From: Clitoria ternatea | Taxonomy: Eukaryota > Streptophyta > Magnoliopsida > Fabales > Fabaceae | NCBI GenBank assembly: GCA_037962975.1 | Contig: CM075670.1 | Location: forward strand, 231,192,242 to 231,256,241 | Length of the DNA: 64,000 nt | Direction of reading: 5' to 3' | Made by a program: the position numbers and the translations under genes | Part shown: positions 36,034 through 48,559 of the stretch, one piece after another | Position numbering within the stretch: the stretch's first letter is position 1 | Layout of the letters: the number at the start of each line of letters is the position of its first letter | Notes under the pieces: model-generated | The model's database searches: none | The model's input: the letters and a program-made list of their open reading frames with translations, nothing else | What the model was told of the DNA's origin: nothing

Positions 36034-37668
36034 TCAGAAAATTCCATCCGAGCCCTCGGTTAAGGACAGATCCTTGCCCTTAGCTTGAATCTCTTTCATC
36101 TCGGCCAAGTAAGAATCCAACTTCTGCTCCTCATACACTAGCTTCAGGAATTCATTGGCAATTTTCAACATTTCGAGCGTCACCTTCCGAGACGAAGAGA
36201 CATCTGTATATAAATTCATGTCTCGGAATTGCTCTAATAATTCCATTTCCTTCACCATCATTGTTGCCATATGAATCGACTTCTGACTCAAGGCATCGGC
36301 CACAACGTTTGCCTTACCCGGATGATACTTTAACTCAAAGTCGTAATCTTTTAAGAATTCCATCCACCTCCTTTGCCTCATGTTCAACTCTTTCTGATCG
36401 AATAAATATTTGAGGCTTTTGTGGTCACTATAAACTTCGAATTTGGAGCCATACAAGTAATGTCTCCATATTTTCAACGTGAAGACAACAGCTACCAACT
36501 CCAAGTCGTGAGTCGGATAATGTTGCTCGTGTGGCCTCAATTGATGAGAGGCATAAGCTATCACTCGGTTCTTCTGTATCATCACACATCCGAGACCGAG
36601 TCCCGACGCATCACAGTAGACCACGAAACTTTCTTGCAGATTTGGCAACGCCAACATTGGAGCTGTTGTCAACTTAGTCTTTAGCTCTCGGAAACTTTTC
36701 TCACACTCGGAACTCCACACGAAGGGCACATTCTTCCGAGTCAACTTAGTCAGGGGTAACGCAAGCTTAGAGAACCCCTCAATAAACCTTCTATAATATC
36801 CGGCCAGACCCATGAAGCTTCTAATCTCCGAGACCGACTTAGGCCTCTCCCATGCCATTACAGCTTCTACCTTGGAAGGATCTATCGAGACACCTTCCTC
36901 GGAAATTACATGTCCAAGAAAATGGATCCTATCCATCCAGAACTCACACTTCGAAAGTTTTGCAAACAGTTTCTTCTCCTTTAATAATTGGAGTACCGTT
37001 TGGAGATGTTCCTCATGCTCCTCCGGGGTCTTAGAATAAACTAAGATATCATCAATAAAAACGACCATGAATCGGTCCAAGTAGGGATGGAAAATGCTGT
37101 TCATGTAATTCATGAATACAGCAGGGGCATTTGTCACGCTGAATGGCATTACAACATACTCGTAATGACCATACCGAGTCCTAAACGCAGTCTTTGGAAT
37201 ATCCGAGTCCTTCACCCGGATCTGGTGGTATCCCGACCATAAATCAATTTTTAAGAAGACTAAAGCACCTCTCAACTGATCAATCAGATCATCAATCCTC
37301 GGTAATAGGTATCGATTCTTTATAGTCAACTTAGTCAGTTGTCGGTAATCAATGCATAGCCTTATGCTGCCATTTTTCTTTTTGACGAGTAACACCAGTG
37401 TGCCCCACGGTGACACACTCGGTCGAATGAACTGTTTACCGAGTAATTCATCAACTTGCTTCTTCAACTCGCCTAATTCATTCGGAGACATCCTATAAGG
37501 AGCACAGGAGACTGGCTCGGCTCCAGGGATTAAGTCAATAGAGAATTCAACTTCTCTATTTGGAGGGACACCTAGCACATCATTCGGAAACACTTCAAGA
37601 TAATCATAAACAATCAGAATATCATGCACTCGGATTCTACTCTCACCCTCGGTCAAACAAAGCATCAC
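36034..37668 (-). pseudogene. Tekay-like reverse transcriptase and RNase H
   Basis: 544 open codons in the gag frame. YRMSPNELGELKKQVDELL, IRLCIDYRQL, FLKIDLWSGYHQI, MPFSVTNAPAVFM and VFIDDILVYS (catalytic IDD) define RT. The usual Gly of the PFGLTNAP motif is Ser here. RNase H follows with VYCDASGLGLGCVM, THDLELVAVVFTLKIWRHYL, YSDHKSLKYLF and ADALSQKS. A nonsense codon at 36034-36036 separates it from integrase. Confidence 0.9.
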
Positions 37669-37674
37669 AAATAA

Positions 37675-39141
37675 CTAGGCTATACCTTGCACTGCGTAAT
37701 CATTATCGTTCTGCCTTAGAAAAATCACCTTTCGGTTTTGGCAATCCACCAGCACCTTGTTGGCTGAAAGCCAATCCATGCCAAGTACGATATCGAGGTC
37801 TTTCAGAGGCACACATACCAAATCGAAGGTAAAACTCTGATCGTCCAGCGTAAAGGTTACATCTTTACACATCATTGATGTCAACACTTTAACGTCGGTC
37901 GGATTGGCTACCTCCAAAGTCCGATTCATATACACAGTCGGTAATCTCAACCGTCTCACACAATCGTCAGCTATAAAGGAGTGGGTAGCTCCAGAATCAA
38001 AAACTACATCAAGAGTATGAATACCAAGTGAGCACTTACTTTGCACCAAGTCGTTAGCTTGTGCAGCTTGCTCAGCATTGATTGCATAAACCCGTCCAGC
38101 AGCTAGTTGCTCAGCATTTCTCTCTCGGTTATTTGGGGCAAACATCATATTACCCCGAGCTCCATTGCCTCTGCCTCCATTCCCTCGGCCTCCGTTTCCG
38201 CGACCCCTTCCTCGAAAACCTCCACGCTGTGCATTAACATTTGCCGGTTGCAGCTGGGGGCAGTCGGGGCGTACGTGCCCTTTTTCATTACAATGGAAGC
38301 ATACAACATCTCTTCCAACATCACACTCTCGGGCAAAATGGTCTCCACCACATCTAAAGCACTTCCCATTCCCAGGCCGACCTCCAAAATGTCCCCTATG
38401 ATTTCCCCGTCCTCGGTATTTGGAGGAGGGTCCGCCTCTTCCAACATTGCCCGGCTTTTTAAAGCGAGGCTGCTGCAGCTTCAAGGATGAGTCGGTCCTG
38501 CTGCTCTGTCCCAGGTGGACATTCTCATCTTCCTCAAAAATTCTGCATTTGTTCACCAACATTGGGAAATTTCAAATTTCTTGGTGTCTAAAGGCTCTCT
38601 TAATCTTGGGTCTCAATCCGCTTTCGAACTTAATGCACTTGGAACCCTCGGTTCCGAGTTGCTGAAATGGTGGATAGAACAGGCACAGTGCTTCAAATTT
38701 AGCAGCGTATTCCTCAACAATCATGGAACCCTGCTTTAATTCCATGAATTCCAATTCTTTCCGACTCCTCACAGTGTCAGGAAAGTATTTCTCCAGGAAA
38801 CTTGCTTTAAAATTCTCCTAGATCAACTGGGTACCTGCATCAATCAATCGGGCCCTGGCGATCTTCCACCAACACTCGGCTTCAGCTCGCAGCATATATA
38901 CAGCATAATCCACTTTCTGGGCCTCAGTACATTGAAGGCCACCAAAGATTCTTTCTAACTCCTGAATCCATGCATAAGCTGATTCGGGATTGAATCCTCC
39001 TTCAAACTCACTCGGCTTCCTTTTCAGGAAGCGGTCCAACCCTTGGTCATCATCAGTTCCAGGCTGACTCTGCCTCTCGAATATGTCAGCAAAACGCTGG
39101 AATGCCGTGGCTATGGCTTCCATGCTCTGACGATTGGCCAT
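37675..39141 (-). pseudogene. Tekay-like Gag and aspartic protease
   Basis: One frame broken by TAG/TAA codons at 38818, 38572 and 37675. It starts at MANRQSMEAIATAFQRFADI, 315 bp after the primer site. The gag core has FNPESAYAWIQELERIF and YMLRAEAECWW, then EYAAKFEALCLFYP. An Arg/Gly-rich region holds two CCHC knuckles (CFRCGGDHFAREC, CFHCNEKGHVRPDC) and repeated GRGNGGRGN. The protease active site is FDSGATHSFI, followed by VLGMDWLS. Together these package RNA and mature the polyprotein; the stops prevent that here. Confidence 0.88.
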
Positions 39142-39456
39142 GACTTATCCTGAAATTAACACCCCCTTTCAAGGATAAGTTTACAGAATTACTCACTACC
39201 GATCGGACATCAACCCATCATTCAACAATTATAACACATTATTATACAATCCTTAAGCATTATATAATTAATTGGACCAGGGTAGGAACAATTCTTCTAC
39301 CCTCAAACAACACCTCATAGGCACATGGCCACTCAGATTGTACTTAAACATGGATCAAATCCATCAGATGCTACAAATAATTACGACACTCGGTCATAAT
39401 GCACCCAACCGCTTACTAAGAGTAAGCATACCTTGGCCTTGGACCTTTTTAAGTCT

Positions 39457-39468
39457 GATTTGATACCA
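39457..39468 (-). other. Degenerate primer-binding site, initiator-Met type
   Basis: The minus strand reads TGGTATCAAATC three bases inside the 5' LTR, matching the iMet primer sequence at its first eight bases and diverging after. Confidence 0.7.
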
Positions 39469-39471
39469 AAA

Positions 39472-42365
39472 TGATACATCCTAACAAAATTAAATAAAAT
39501 CCGAAACAAAAGAAAATTTTTCCGAAAATTCCGAACGACTAACAGGGAAAATTCGGACAAGAATCTGACCAAAGGAAGGAAAAACCGAGTCGGAATGCTC
39601 CTACATGGCAAGACTCCATACCGTTCAAACAGTGGACAGTGGAAGGAAGCGCCTAAGTGAACCACGATTCGCTAGAGCGAAACCTTATTCGCCCAAGCGA
39701 ACAAGGCACTCGGGTAATTTGACCACTCGGAATCTAGACTCAAGTCCACTCGGTATTCTCATCACTCGGTATCGGAGCCTAGGATCACTCGGTAACCGTA
39801 TCACTCGGAATCCGAACCTGAGTTCACTCGGAAATTATTCCCTCGGTCATTACACTCGGAATCTATCAATTTTCCTTACTCGGAATATTTCCACAGTCTC
39901 ATATCACTCGGAATGTTTCACATATTTTTCACTCGGCATATCTGATCCTTCTTACCTTAAAAACTCTACAAGGTCAAGTCCCGCTTAAAGATTTTAAGAC
40001 TTCATTCACTCGAAAATACTCTAGCTCCTTTCCACTCGGGAAATTTCTAATAAGTTCCTACTCGGGAGTTTTCAAGTCAGTTCCCACTAGGATTACATGA
40101 TCTCACTCACTCAGATATCATGGCCTTACCCACTCGGGATAGGCTTATAAAAGGGATTTCTCACATAACACCCTTCGATTGATCCTTCTAGGGAAATAGT
40201 CCCTTAATGAGTATAATTCACTTGGAATTAACTCGACCCTTCTTCATTTGGAAAAGGGTCTACTATCTCACCTCACTCGGATTTACCTTAGCTCTCCTTT
40301 ACTCGGAATCACACAAGCATTATTCATTTGGTAGAAAATAAATGTACATAACTTAAACATTCACCCACATCATTAAGTGAAACCCCTAGTAATATATATA
40401 TATATATACTAAAATATGTTTAATCTTACTCTCAATACCGAGAGAATTCAAACCCCACACATTAAAGTAGAATGTTAGACTAAGAGCCAGCCAAGGCTAT
40501 ACAAAATCATCTATACAATATATATATATATATATGTACATCTCCACTATACAATGCACTTCCCAGCAATCGGTGCTCTCCCATCATTCCACATTCCGAG
40601 CAATATCCACTGAAATATGGCCATAATAGGGGTGAGCTTATACATATAAAATGACAGTAATGACTCGAAAAACCTCTAGAATTCCACTACACAACATTAT
40701 CTCATCAATCAATCTATCACATGCACTGTCATTAGATACATCCACACATAGTATCATTCAATCGGAATTTATTCAAATAACACATAGCCATATTAATCAT
40801 ATTTCCTTACATACGCATATAACCATATTGAGCTCATCAAAGTATAAGTGTGCACACATAAATTTTCAGTCAGATCCGATCGGTTTTATTAAGTTTTTAT
40901 GTTGCAACAAAGGCTCCAAGCCTTTTTTTCTCAGCTCCAAGCTGATCCGGCCGTTTTACTGGTACCAAACCGTTTGCCATCACACGTAACACAATCGCTC
41001 CAAGTGACAACGGGAGTGTTACGGGCAGCCCCGAGTCCAACTCGGTAAGCTTGCCTTGAGTCCAACCCAAGGTCTTTAAGCGTCCAACGCTTAGTGCACT
41101 CGGCACTGCCCCAAGTCCAACCCAGGGTCTTTTTATAGTGCACTCGGCATTGCCCCAAGTCCAACATAGGGTCTTTTTATATTTTCTTTCCATACAAATT
41201 CATAAGCACGACAGAGGCATTTCACTCGGTAAAACCACATATCACATGCATCTCATGTATTCATGCTTTTATGTATGAAAATCTACACAGAAATCAACCA
41301 ACAGTCCACAATATACACTCGGTATTAGCAATATCAATAACATATACCACATACTGTTAAGTATTTAACCATACACGGAACTCAACATAACAACCTCTTA
41401 ACGCATGCACTCGGCCAACACAGATCCAGTACATTTTCATGCATTCTCATATTTACTAACACATATTTCATGGACGGAGAAGGATATAACCTTACGTGAC
41501 TTAGCTAACACACACACACACCCGGTATTCAAAAGTCATCATCATATGATTTATACACTCAACATATTCACAACCATAAACACAAAACACAGTACTTTCA
41601 CCCAGGATCCGTCCATAACTATGCATTTGAGATGTAAAGCTCCCCTACCTTCTGAAAAGACATAAGAAACTCCTCTGTTTTCAGTGCTAACCCGTGCTCT
41701 GTTTTCCAATCGCTGATTCTGTTGCTCCCCCGCTTCCACAGTCACTCTCTCCTGCTCAGAAACCGTCGCACCAGTCGAACACCACACACACAGCTTGTGA
41801 GACTGGAAGTTGTTCCTCTACCGAACGATCCCTCCTTGCCAATAGTGGGGAACCTTAAGGGTCCGTTTGGTTTCCAGTTGGGGAAACGGAGTTGGGGAAA
41901 TGGAGAAATTTAAGGGTTGATATTGATCCTTCACGCCGTTCGAGATAGTCAAAACTCTGTTTGACTGTAGGATTTATTTTTGGGGTTGGTCAAACCGAGG
42001 TTTGACCAACCAAAGTAACAATCCAAACAGGCTCTAAGTCCTCCACAACACCACAGTCGCAACTGACGAAGAAGAAGAACGAAGAAGATGGAGAAGAAGA
42101 ATCGCAGAGGAAGGGGAAAAGTCTCGAGTGGATTTTGAGAGAATGAAGAAGTGGTTGAGAGCTCTGAGCATGCACTCAAGGTAATGAGGAGAGTGAGCGG
42201 GTGGGAGAACGTGCATATGGCAGCCCATCAAATCATGTGTCATGTCTAATTACTTCCATCAGCATCAATTTCTTTTATTTCAAATTAATTCTCAATTAAC
42301 TATTAATCTTAATTTGCAATGAATTTTAATTTTAATCTGGCCATTAATTTAATTAGGATGTTACA
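39472..42365 (-). repeat. Tekay-like 5' LTR (2.9 kb including a MITE)
   Basis: Same ends and internal repeats as the 3' LTR. The extra length is explained by the 176-bp MITE plus its 3-bp duplication at 41859-42037; without it the length is 2715 bp versus 2719 bp. Confidence 0.93.
41859..42034. mobile_element. Tourist-like (PIF/Harbinger) MITE, 176 bp
   Basis: The terminal inverted repeats GGGTCCGTTTGGTTT and GAGCCTGTTTGGATT (complement of the right end) are flanked by TAA (41856-41858, 42035-42037), the TWA duplication typical of PIF/Harbinger. The other LTR of the host element has the empty site CCTTAAGTCC at about 34340, a direct pre-insertion control. Confidence 0.92.
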
Positions 42366-42370
42366 CCTCA

Positions 42371-42615
42371 CCTACGAACATGGTTCAAAAGAACCATGCT
42401 TAAAAAGGGCCTACATATGAACACAGTTGGTTATAACCGTGCTTAAAAGGTATTTACAAACACGGTTGGTTAGAACCGTGCTTAAAAGGCACTTACGAAC
42501 ACAGTTCATAACCGTGCTTAAAAGTCCCTATCTATAAACACGGTGGCAACAAGCACGGTTAACCGTGCTTAAAGGTCCAAAAGAACCGTGTTTAAAACCT
42601 CTTTCTCCACTAGTG
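42371..42615. repeat. CACTA right terminal and subterminal repeats
   Basis: Repeated GAACACGGTT..AACCGTGCTTAAAAG units in both orientations, ending with the TIR CTTTCTCCACTAGTG. Confidence 0.88.
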
Positions 42616-42684
42616 CATGATGATATTTCCCCAAACCACACTATCAACGTTGTTTACAGGGAGATATTTTCTAAGTTTTCTTAG
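42616..42684 (+). pseudogene. Helitron helicase C-terminus, displaced 36 kb
   Basis: Reading from the duplicated CAT, the frame gives HDDISPNHTINVVYREIFSKF-like sequence and a TAG at 42682. This is the usual end of Helitron helicases, and it continues the frame that stops at 6557 when the CACTA and one CAT copy are ignored. Confidence 0.85.
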
Positions 42685-43308
42685 GTTTCATTTGAACTCA
42701 AATTATCATTAGTATTATTCTAAACATCTACAGAAACTTATAATAAATTTCCTTCATTTCAGTTTTCTATCTACACAAAAATGCATCAACCAGGTTTAAT
42801 GAAAGGTATGTTCATATTATCATTTTATTTATATGAAAAATTTGATTCAAGCTTTTTTTACTATATGAAAAATAAGAATAATTAGAATATTTGTATCAGG
42901 TATAACACAAGGAAAAATGCATTTCGCTTGCATTACTCTACAGTTGAAAGGTTAATTGATAATATCCAACAATGTTTGTCCACCACATTTCCTTTTATTA
43001 AAGTAGGGAATCATGAAAAGAGTTGTACATTTACATCACCTATTTAAAATTCTCAGAATTCCTTCCAATTTTGTTCTTTGCCTATCTATCATTGAACCCA
43101 TAATACCAAACATTTTTGTCTTTCCATTTTTTACTTTTTTTTTTGCAAAAAGTTATTTTTTACTTAAATTGTTTCTTTATCAAAATTACTTATTAATGTT
43201 TCTTATTTCTTTAGGGATTCAAATTTAATTTCAATCATATAATGTAAATTGTTAACTTAAATTTTCCTTCACCAATTATTTTTATATGTGTTGAAGAAAT
43301 TTTTTGTA
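42685..43308 (+). other. Helitron 3' non-coding tail
   Basis: AT-rich DNA between the helicase stop and the CTAG terminus, with no open frame of note. Long T runs occur near 43100-43150. Confidence 0.6.
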
Positions 43309-43331
43309 CAACGCACGGGTCATAAAACTAG
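43309..43331 (+). other. Helitron 3' terminus
   Basis: ACAACGCACGGGT is followed by ATAAAACTAG and then T. Plant Helitrons typically end in a GC-rich hairpin a few bases before CTRR. Here only the right arm of the hairpin (GCACGGGT) is recognisable, so the structure is degenerate. Confidence 0.65.
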
Positions 43332-46300
43332 TAACCTATTTATATGTTAGATAATACGACATTAACAAAATGATTTGCATACAAAATTTCATATAAATCA
43401 AGATGTAAGTATTTATTCTTATATTTTAAAAATATATATTATACATTAAATTGAATTATTTGATGAAATATCAAATAATTTCTATATTTTATTTGAATTT
43501 GTATGTATAGATAAACAAATTAAATTGATTATATCATATTATTTGAATAACTATACATGCAAAATTTTAAAAATATTGAACATGAAGCTAATCCTTCATC
43601 CAATGATTAATGCACTAAACGGAAGGGGATTGATGACAAGATTTTTTCCGTTATATAAAAAATAAAATTTATTATATAATTTAACATATATTAATGATAA
43701 TAAAATAGATAAGCATTTAATTATTGTCGTTATATATTGTTACTACTCTACATAAGCGTTTACGCACCTTGTCTTTTGATAGATAAATTAGAACGGGGAC
43801 TCTCCGGTTACAGGCCCATTCAGAGAAAAAGAGAATGTTAATGAGAAAGATATAGAGAGATGAAGGAATAGAAGAAAGAAATGGAGAACAAGAGAATTAA
43901 TGATGATTAAAATAGAATTGGAATTTGAAAATAGCATTACTACACAACCATTAAATTGAGTACAACTTGCATGATGATGATCTTTGGTAAACATGGTAAC
44001 GCGTAGAGTAGGGAAGTTGATTATGATATTCCACAAACAAGGTACTGGAGAAGAAGAACTTCCATTAGCATTCGTCATTTAGTTGCCCATATGCTCTCTT
44101 TCTCAATAAATGCATATGCAAATTCTGCGATGGTGTGCTCCTGCTGCTGACCAAAGGAATTATTATATGGTTAATTATGTAAAAATTGCATCAGACATTC
44201 ATTCAAACAATCGATATTATTTTAGTACAAATAGATCGATTTTCATCCAGTTATAGAGGAGGAAATGCATTCAACCTTGGAAGTTTTTTGGTCAGAAACT
44301 GTAGGTGATTTATCAGTGAGATAAGGCTATTAATGTTGCTTAAGGATGTGTGCTTGTGTATAGTTATGTAGTGTTTATATTTATGTAATTATGTGCAAAT
44401 CTGATTCTAATTTGTGAACAGAACCAAAGAAACAGTTTTTTTCTTCATTTATGTTGTTTAGTTGAAGACATTGATAATGGAATGAAGCTTGAGTTAATTT
44501 GTGTGATTGAGTTTACACTTTAACCTAGTCGCATATTGTCACATCATTAAGAAGTTTCACTATCATGATGATTATCTTGAAAGTTTAAGTTTTCTATTGC
44601 CTTGCCAATGTTTATCTAGATAATTAATAATGTTAAACATTTTAGTGGGAGCCAATCAAAATAAAACTTCGTTGAATTATGAACTCATACATTTATACAG
44701 TTGATTGAACAAATTGCATAAATTATTATAAGCTCCGGTGATAAAAAAAAAAATGATGGCCTAGTGATTATTCTCAGGCTAACATGGGTTTAGCTGGTAA
44801 CGTGCACTTACTATTCAGCTTGGGAAAGAAATGTTTTAATCTGTGTCTAAGATCAAGCATTAGGAGAAGTGTGAAAGTTGAAGAACCATTTAATATGGAT
44901 CAATTAAGATTGATTGGAATCAATTGGAGGAACAAATTACAAATAAAATATTAATTTGGGAGACAAATTACTATTCAAATATCAATTCGAGGGTTGTCAT
45001 GGATAATTATTAACCGAAATCAATTATGGAGGAAACATTGAGACTTGCTTTTTTACATAAATTATATCTACCTTTTTTTTTACTTTTATTTTCTAAAGCT
45101 GAAATATGACTTTATTGAGGACCAATCTTAAATTCTAAGTATAAACGTGAAGGAACAGGATTGCTCAAGTTAAGCCCCAAGAGTGGGTGAGAGGTGTAAA
45201 CCATTGCTGATAAAATAAATGGTTGATATATTTTATAATAGTGCATGACAAAACACATGCCAATTTATCAATTCTTGGAATTCGTCATCTATAAAGTATG
45301 TAGTTGTGTACTCTGAAAACCAAGATTATTTTAAGATTTATCAGTATGTAGTGTCTGTTATGAAAATTAAAATTAAAATGTTAAATCAATAGTAAGAACC
45401 ATCTAAAGATTTTTAATTAAGATTTAATGTGTAATGTGAAAACTAAAAACAAAATGTTAAATTAGTAATTATTTTAAGAATCTAAAAATAATACTGTGGT
45501 ATTAGAATACACCGTTATGAAGAAATTTTTACGGTTTTAAATGATAATTCTACAGATTCTACCATTACGATTCTACTACAAGTTTAACATGAATTGTAAG
45601 TAAAATCTAAATTTCAACAACTATGCTTATAACAATTTCATGAAACTCAACCCCAATATGTAAAACATTTTTTTAAGGAAAAAAAACCATCTTATATATA
45701 TGCATATAATAATTTTGTCCTTTTAGGGTAATCCATCACTAGCAAGTTGATATATTATAGAGCATTCTCTTTCTCTAAATGAGTGACATCACTATAACCT
45801 ACTTCAATTAGATCCCGATTAAAAAAATGAAGCTTATACTTAACATACTCAGAATTAGGACAACTTGTTACCAAGGCATGTGCACCATTCAATACCATGG
45901 CTGGCCACATGCTGATAAATAAATGCCCTAAAACTTACCTTCCTAAAATATACTCAAATCCGAAAGAAAGCATCATGGGAGATTTCATCATCCTATATAT
46001 GCATAATCATAATGTAATAATATGGTTGACCTTCCTACACTCTTTCTCTTCAACACATATATAGAATTATGCATAATAAATAAAAAGGAGGTAAAGAAAC
46101 CTATATTGTATTTTTAGTATTGTTTAATATATGGTTTCTGTTTCCCCTGATTGAAGGGGGTCCATGACACTCCTTTTCTCTCCCATTTTATACTAAAATC
46201 GAGAAATTATTAAACATTTATCCAACCTTAATAGGATATAGTTATCATCTATGTTATCGTAGACTTGGGTCTAAGGTTCCTTATACCTTACTTTTTTTTG

Positions 46301-48290
46301 ACACACTTATTATATAAATGGTCTTAAAGTCTTCTTGTTAAAATTAAGTAACATATTTAATAGAGTAATAATAATTCTAATTTCCTAAAGTAATTCTCCA
46401 GTGGGATTATACTCTATATACCTAGAACATATATAGATAGAGGAGATGATTGAAACATTACTCTGTTAATACTTATAGTATAATATTTGGGTTCATTTGA
46501 TGACCACCACTAAACCGCGTCCTTTATATTCGTATAGTAAGGTGGGCATCATTCTTTCTTCATTTGTGTACCAGAGTTAATTAAGGTAGGAACATGAGTT
46601 ATTATTTATAAGCATGCAAAGAAAAAGTTGAAAGATAGAATATGTAGGAACAGAAAGTCTGATAAGAAATAAAGCAAGGGGTTTTATTCTTAAATGAAAT
46701 AAGATGAAATTAATAAATAAACTTACGTATATTTTGTTAATACAATGAAAAACTAGAGAAGAAAAATGATTATGCCCCACATGTGTCCCAAGGTGGAGGG
46801 AAGGGGAAAATATATAATTAAGATATATAGAATAAAAAATAAATATATTTTAAACAATCTAAATAGACAATCTTGGCTTCTTTCTATGAGTTTCCGTCAA
46901 GTCATACATAGTCTTAGTATAAATTAATTAAATTGCAGATATATTCTGAACAATTTTGAAAGTTTCGAATTATTCTCAACCATTTGCTGTCAACCCTCCA
47001 ATCGAAATATTGTTAGTGCAGAGAAATATGCCGATTCAGCTGTGGCCATTAAATTTCTAACTCGGCAACTTTATGGAGATTTTTGGGCAATGAAAAAGAA
47101 CAGCTATAGATCATATTCCTCTTTAATTAATCTCATATTTTCCACAAATAAAATATCTATTCAAAACTTTTACTTTGATGTATGAACAAACTATGAAAGT
47201 GGAATTTCTCCTTTACACTATTTTGGATAAATGAAACGGAGTGCTGTTCTTTTCTTCTTTCTGCACAATGTTGGATACCGTTGTTGTTTTGCCGCCAGTG
47301 AGTCAAAGCCTTACAATAAATTATAACTTCACCATAAAATCACACACGGTTTAATGAACCATTGAATCGGATCTCTTGTACTAATTGGTTTTGCCCGACA
47401 ATGCATTCTAGATTGTCGTAATTTTGCTGCTTCTTGACCTCTTTTGCTTGCTTTTTCAATCCACCACTTAACTCCTTTGTTTCTTTCACCCCTTTTTTTC
47501 TTGAGAAGTTTTTGTCATATTTCCTTGCCTTCTTAATTGTGTTTAATTACATAGAAGAATATATATATATAAAGAGAAAAACAGTGGAAGTAATTATGGA
47601 ACATGGACAATACAGTCGATAAATATATACGCAAGTTATATATGCAGTAAAAGTTTATACATACATGATGTTATACTTTTATATACATATATATACACAC
47701 ACGATGTTACGTAAAATTTATTTGCAAACATAAATAGTTCAGAAAATTTTAACTTTTCTGTATAAAAATCATAGAAATGGCAAGATCGAAGCAAATTAAT
47801 TTTTAACTCTTTTTTATATTCAAGGATTTAGCCCGGTTAATTAGTTAAGTATGCAGCGTGAATTATTAAAAAACCTTTTGTGATACTGTATTCAATTTCT
47901 ACTGATAGAAAAAAAAAACTAAACCATTTTTTCCAAACAAATTAATCATAAACCATTCATCGTACATGAAGGTTTCGACACCAGATATTAATTAAAAACC
48001 AACTTTGTTGAAAAATTTAAGTTGTTAAGTGAATTTTTTTAAATAAGATTACATTGAACGTACATAGTAAAAACAAAAATATATAACAGTTAAATATATT
48101 GGTATATTGACGTATTGACTTATTTAATTTCGTTGGTTATTGTGATCAGTACATTCTTAGGTAATTTAGATGGGTGTCTTATTTTTTAAAAAGTTGTTTT
48201 TTTGGTAAAAAAATATGTTAGACAAATATTAAGTTGCAGAATTAGAAAGTTAATGGCTACATCTGGATGAGATTAGAAATTAAAGAGGAA
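43332..48290. other. AT-rich intergenic DNA, no gene supported
   Basis: About 5 kb with only short open stretches. A minus-strand stretch at 43788-44078 (plus a possible exon-like piece near 44075-44160) has no recognised motif. I saw no tRNA, rRNA or familiar miRNA sequence. Confidence 0.55.
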
Positions 48291-48331
48291 TATGATGTCT
48301 AGAGATCATAGTTGTTTCATGGTGTGTAAAC

Positions 48332-48338
48332 ATATATA

Positions 48339-48414
<76 letters not shown>

Positions 48415-48418
48415 TATG
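48332..48418. repeat. (AT)n/(TG)n microsatellite
   Basis: Nearly uninterrupted TA dinucleotides over about 85 bp with a short TGTGTG start and one TG interruption near 48395. Confidence 0.95.
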
Positions 48419-48559
48419 ATATTTTATGGCCGTGCAAAACTCATCCAATGGCACATTTGTCATTTCAACTTTCAAGTTGGTATGGTGCTGCGTTTGTCTT
48501 ATATTTATTGTAGATTCATACGTATAGTTATGAGAGTTAGCGACTATCGTTGATGATGG

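Larger units (their letters stand above)
31954..42365 (-). mobile_element. Tekay-like (chromovirus) Ty3/Gypsy retrotransposon, full length (10.4 kb)
   Basis: The LTRs (31954-34672, 39472-42365) are flanked by a perfect 5-bp duplication CCTCA (31949-31953, 42366-42370). Gag with two zinc knuckles, protease, RT, RNase H, integrase and a C-terminal chromodomain-like tail lie on the minus strand in the Gypsy order. The tail (VQLVEVAWQQNG, WEREDAMR) fits the Tekay/Del clade. At least six nonsense codons and one frameshift disable it. By eye the first 570 bp of the LTRs differ at about 17 sites (about 3%), so it is older than the Athila-like neighbour. It sits in the CACTA's right subterminal repeats. 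Confidence 0.93.
6558..42615 (+). mobile_element. CACTA (En/Spm) transposon, 36.1 kb with nested inserts
   Basis: It starts CACTAGTGCAAAAT and ends with the complement of CACTAGTGGAGAAAG. It is flanked by a perfect 3-bp duplication CAT (6555-6557, 42616-42618). Both ends carry many subterminal copies of an ACGGTT/AACCGT motif. It encodes a TNP2-like transposase (8602-11775) and a second gene (11887-31636 in pieces), the usual two-gene plan. Removing the four primary inserts and their duplications leaves about 9.1 kb, a normal size for an autonomous plant CACTA. The genes are broken, so it is now immobile unless helped in trans. Confidence 0.95.
4431..43331 (+). mobile_element. Degenerate Helitron, split by a CACTA element
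   Basis: The element is defined by a PIF1/RepHel helicase pseudogene on the plus strand (4431-6557, finishing at 42616-42684) and a Helitron-like 3' terminus (GCACGGGT, short AT spacer, CTAG then T) at 43331. The 5' terminus (TC...) and the Rep nuclease part were not found, so 4431 is only where recognisable helicase begins. Helitron sequence of its own is at least about 2.8 kb; the remainder is nested DNA. Helitrons are rolling-circle DNA transposons that insert between A and T without duplication. Confidence 0.75.

Noticed and set aside
31954..42365. Reading the two 2.7-kb repeats as a segmental duplication
   Set aside because: They are the LTRs of one element: shared CCTCA duplication, primer site and polypurine tract, with gag-pol between.
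43788..44160. Minus-strand open stretch considered as a small secreted peptide gene
   Set aside because: No cleavable signal or conserved peptide motif; hydrophobic run is Leu/Phe/Ser compositional.
48292..48553. Two overlapping Tyr/Ile-rich open frames
   Set aside because: They are the translated (AT)n microsatellite.
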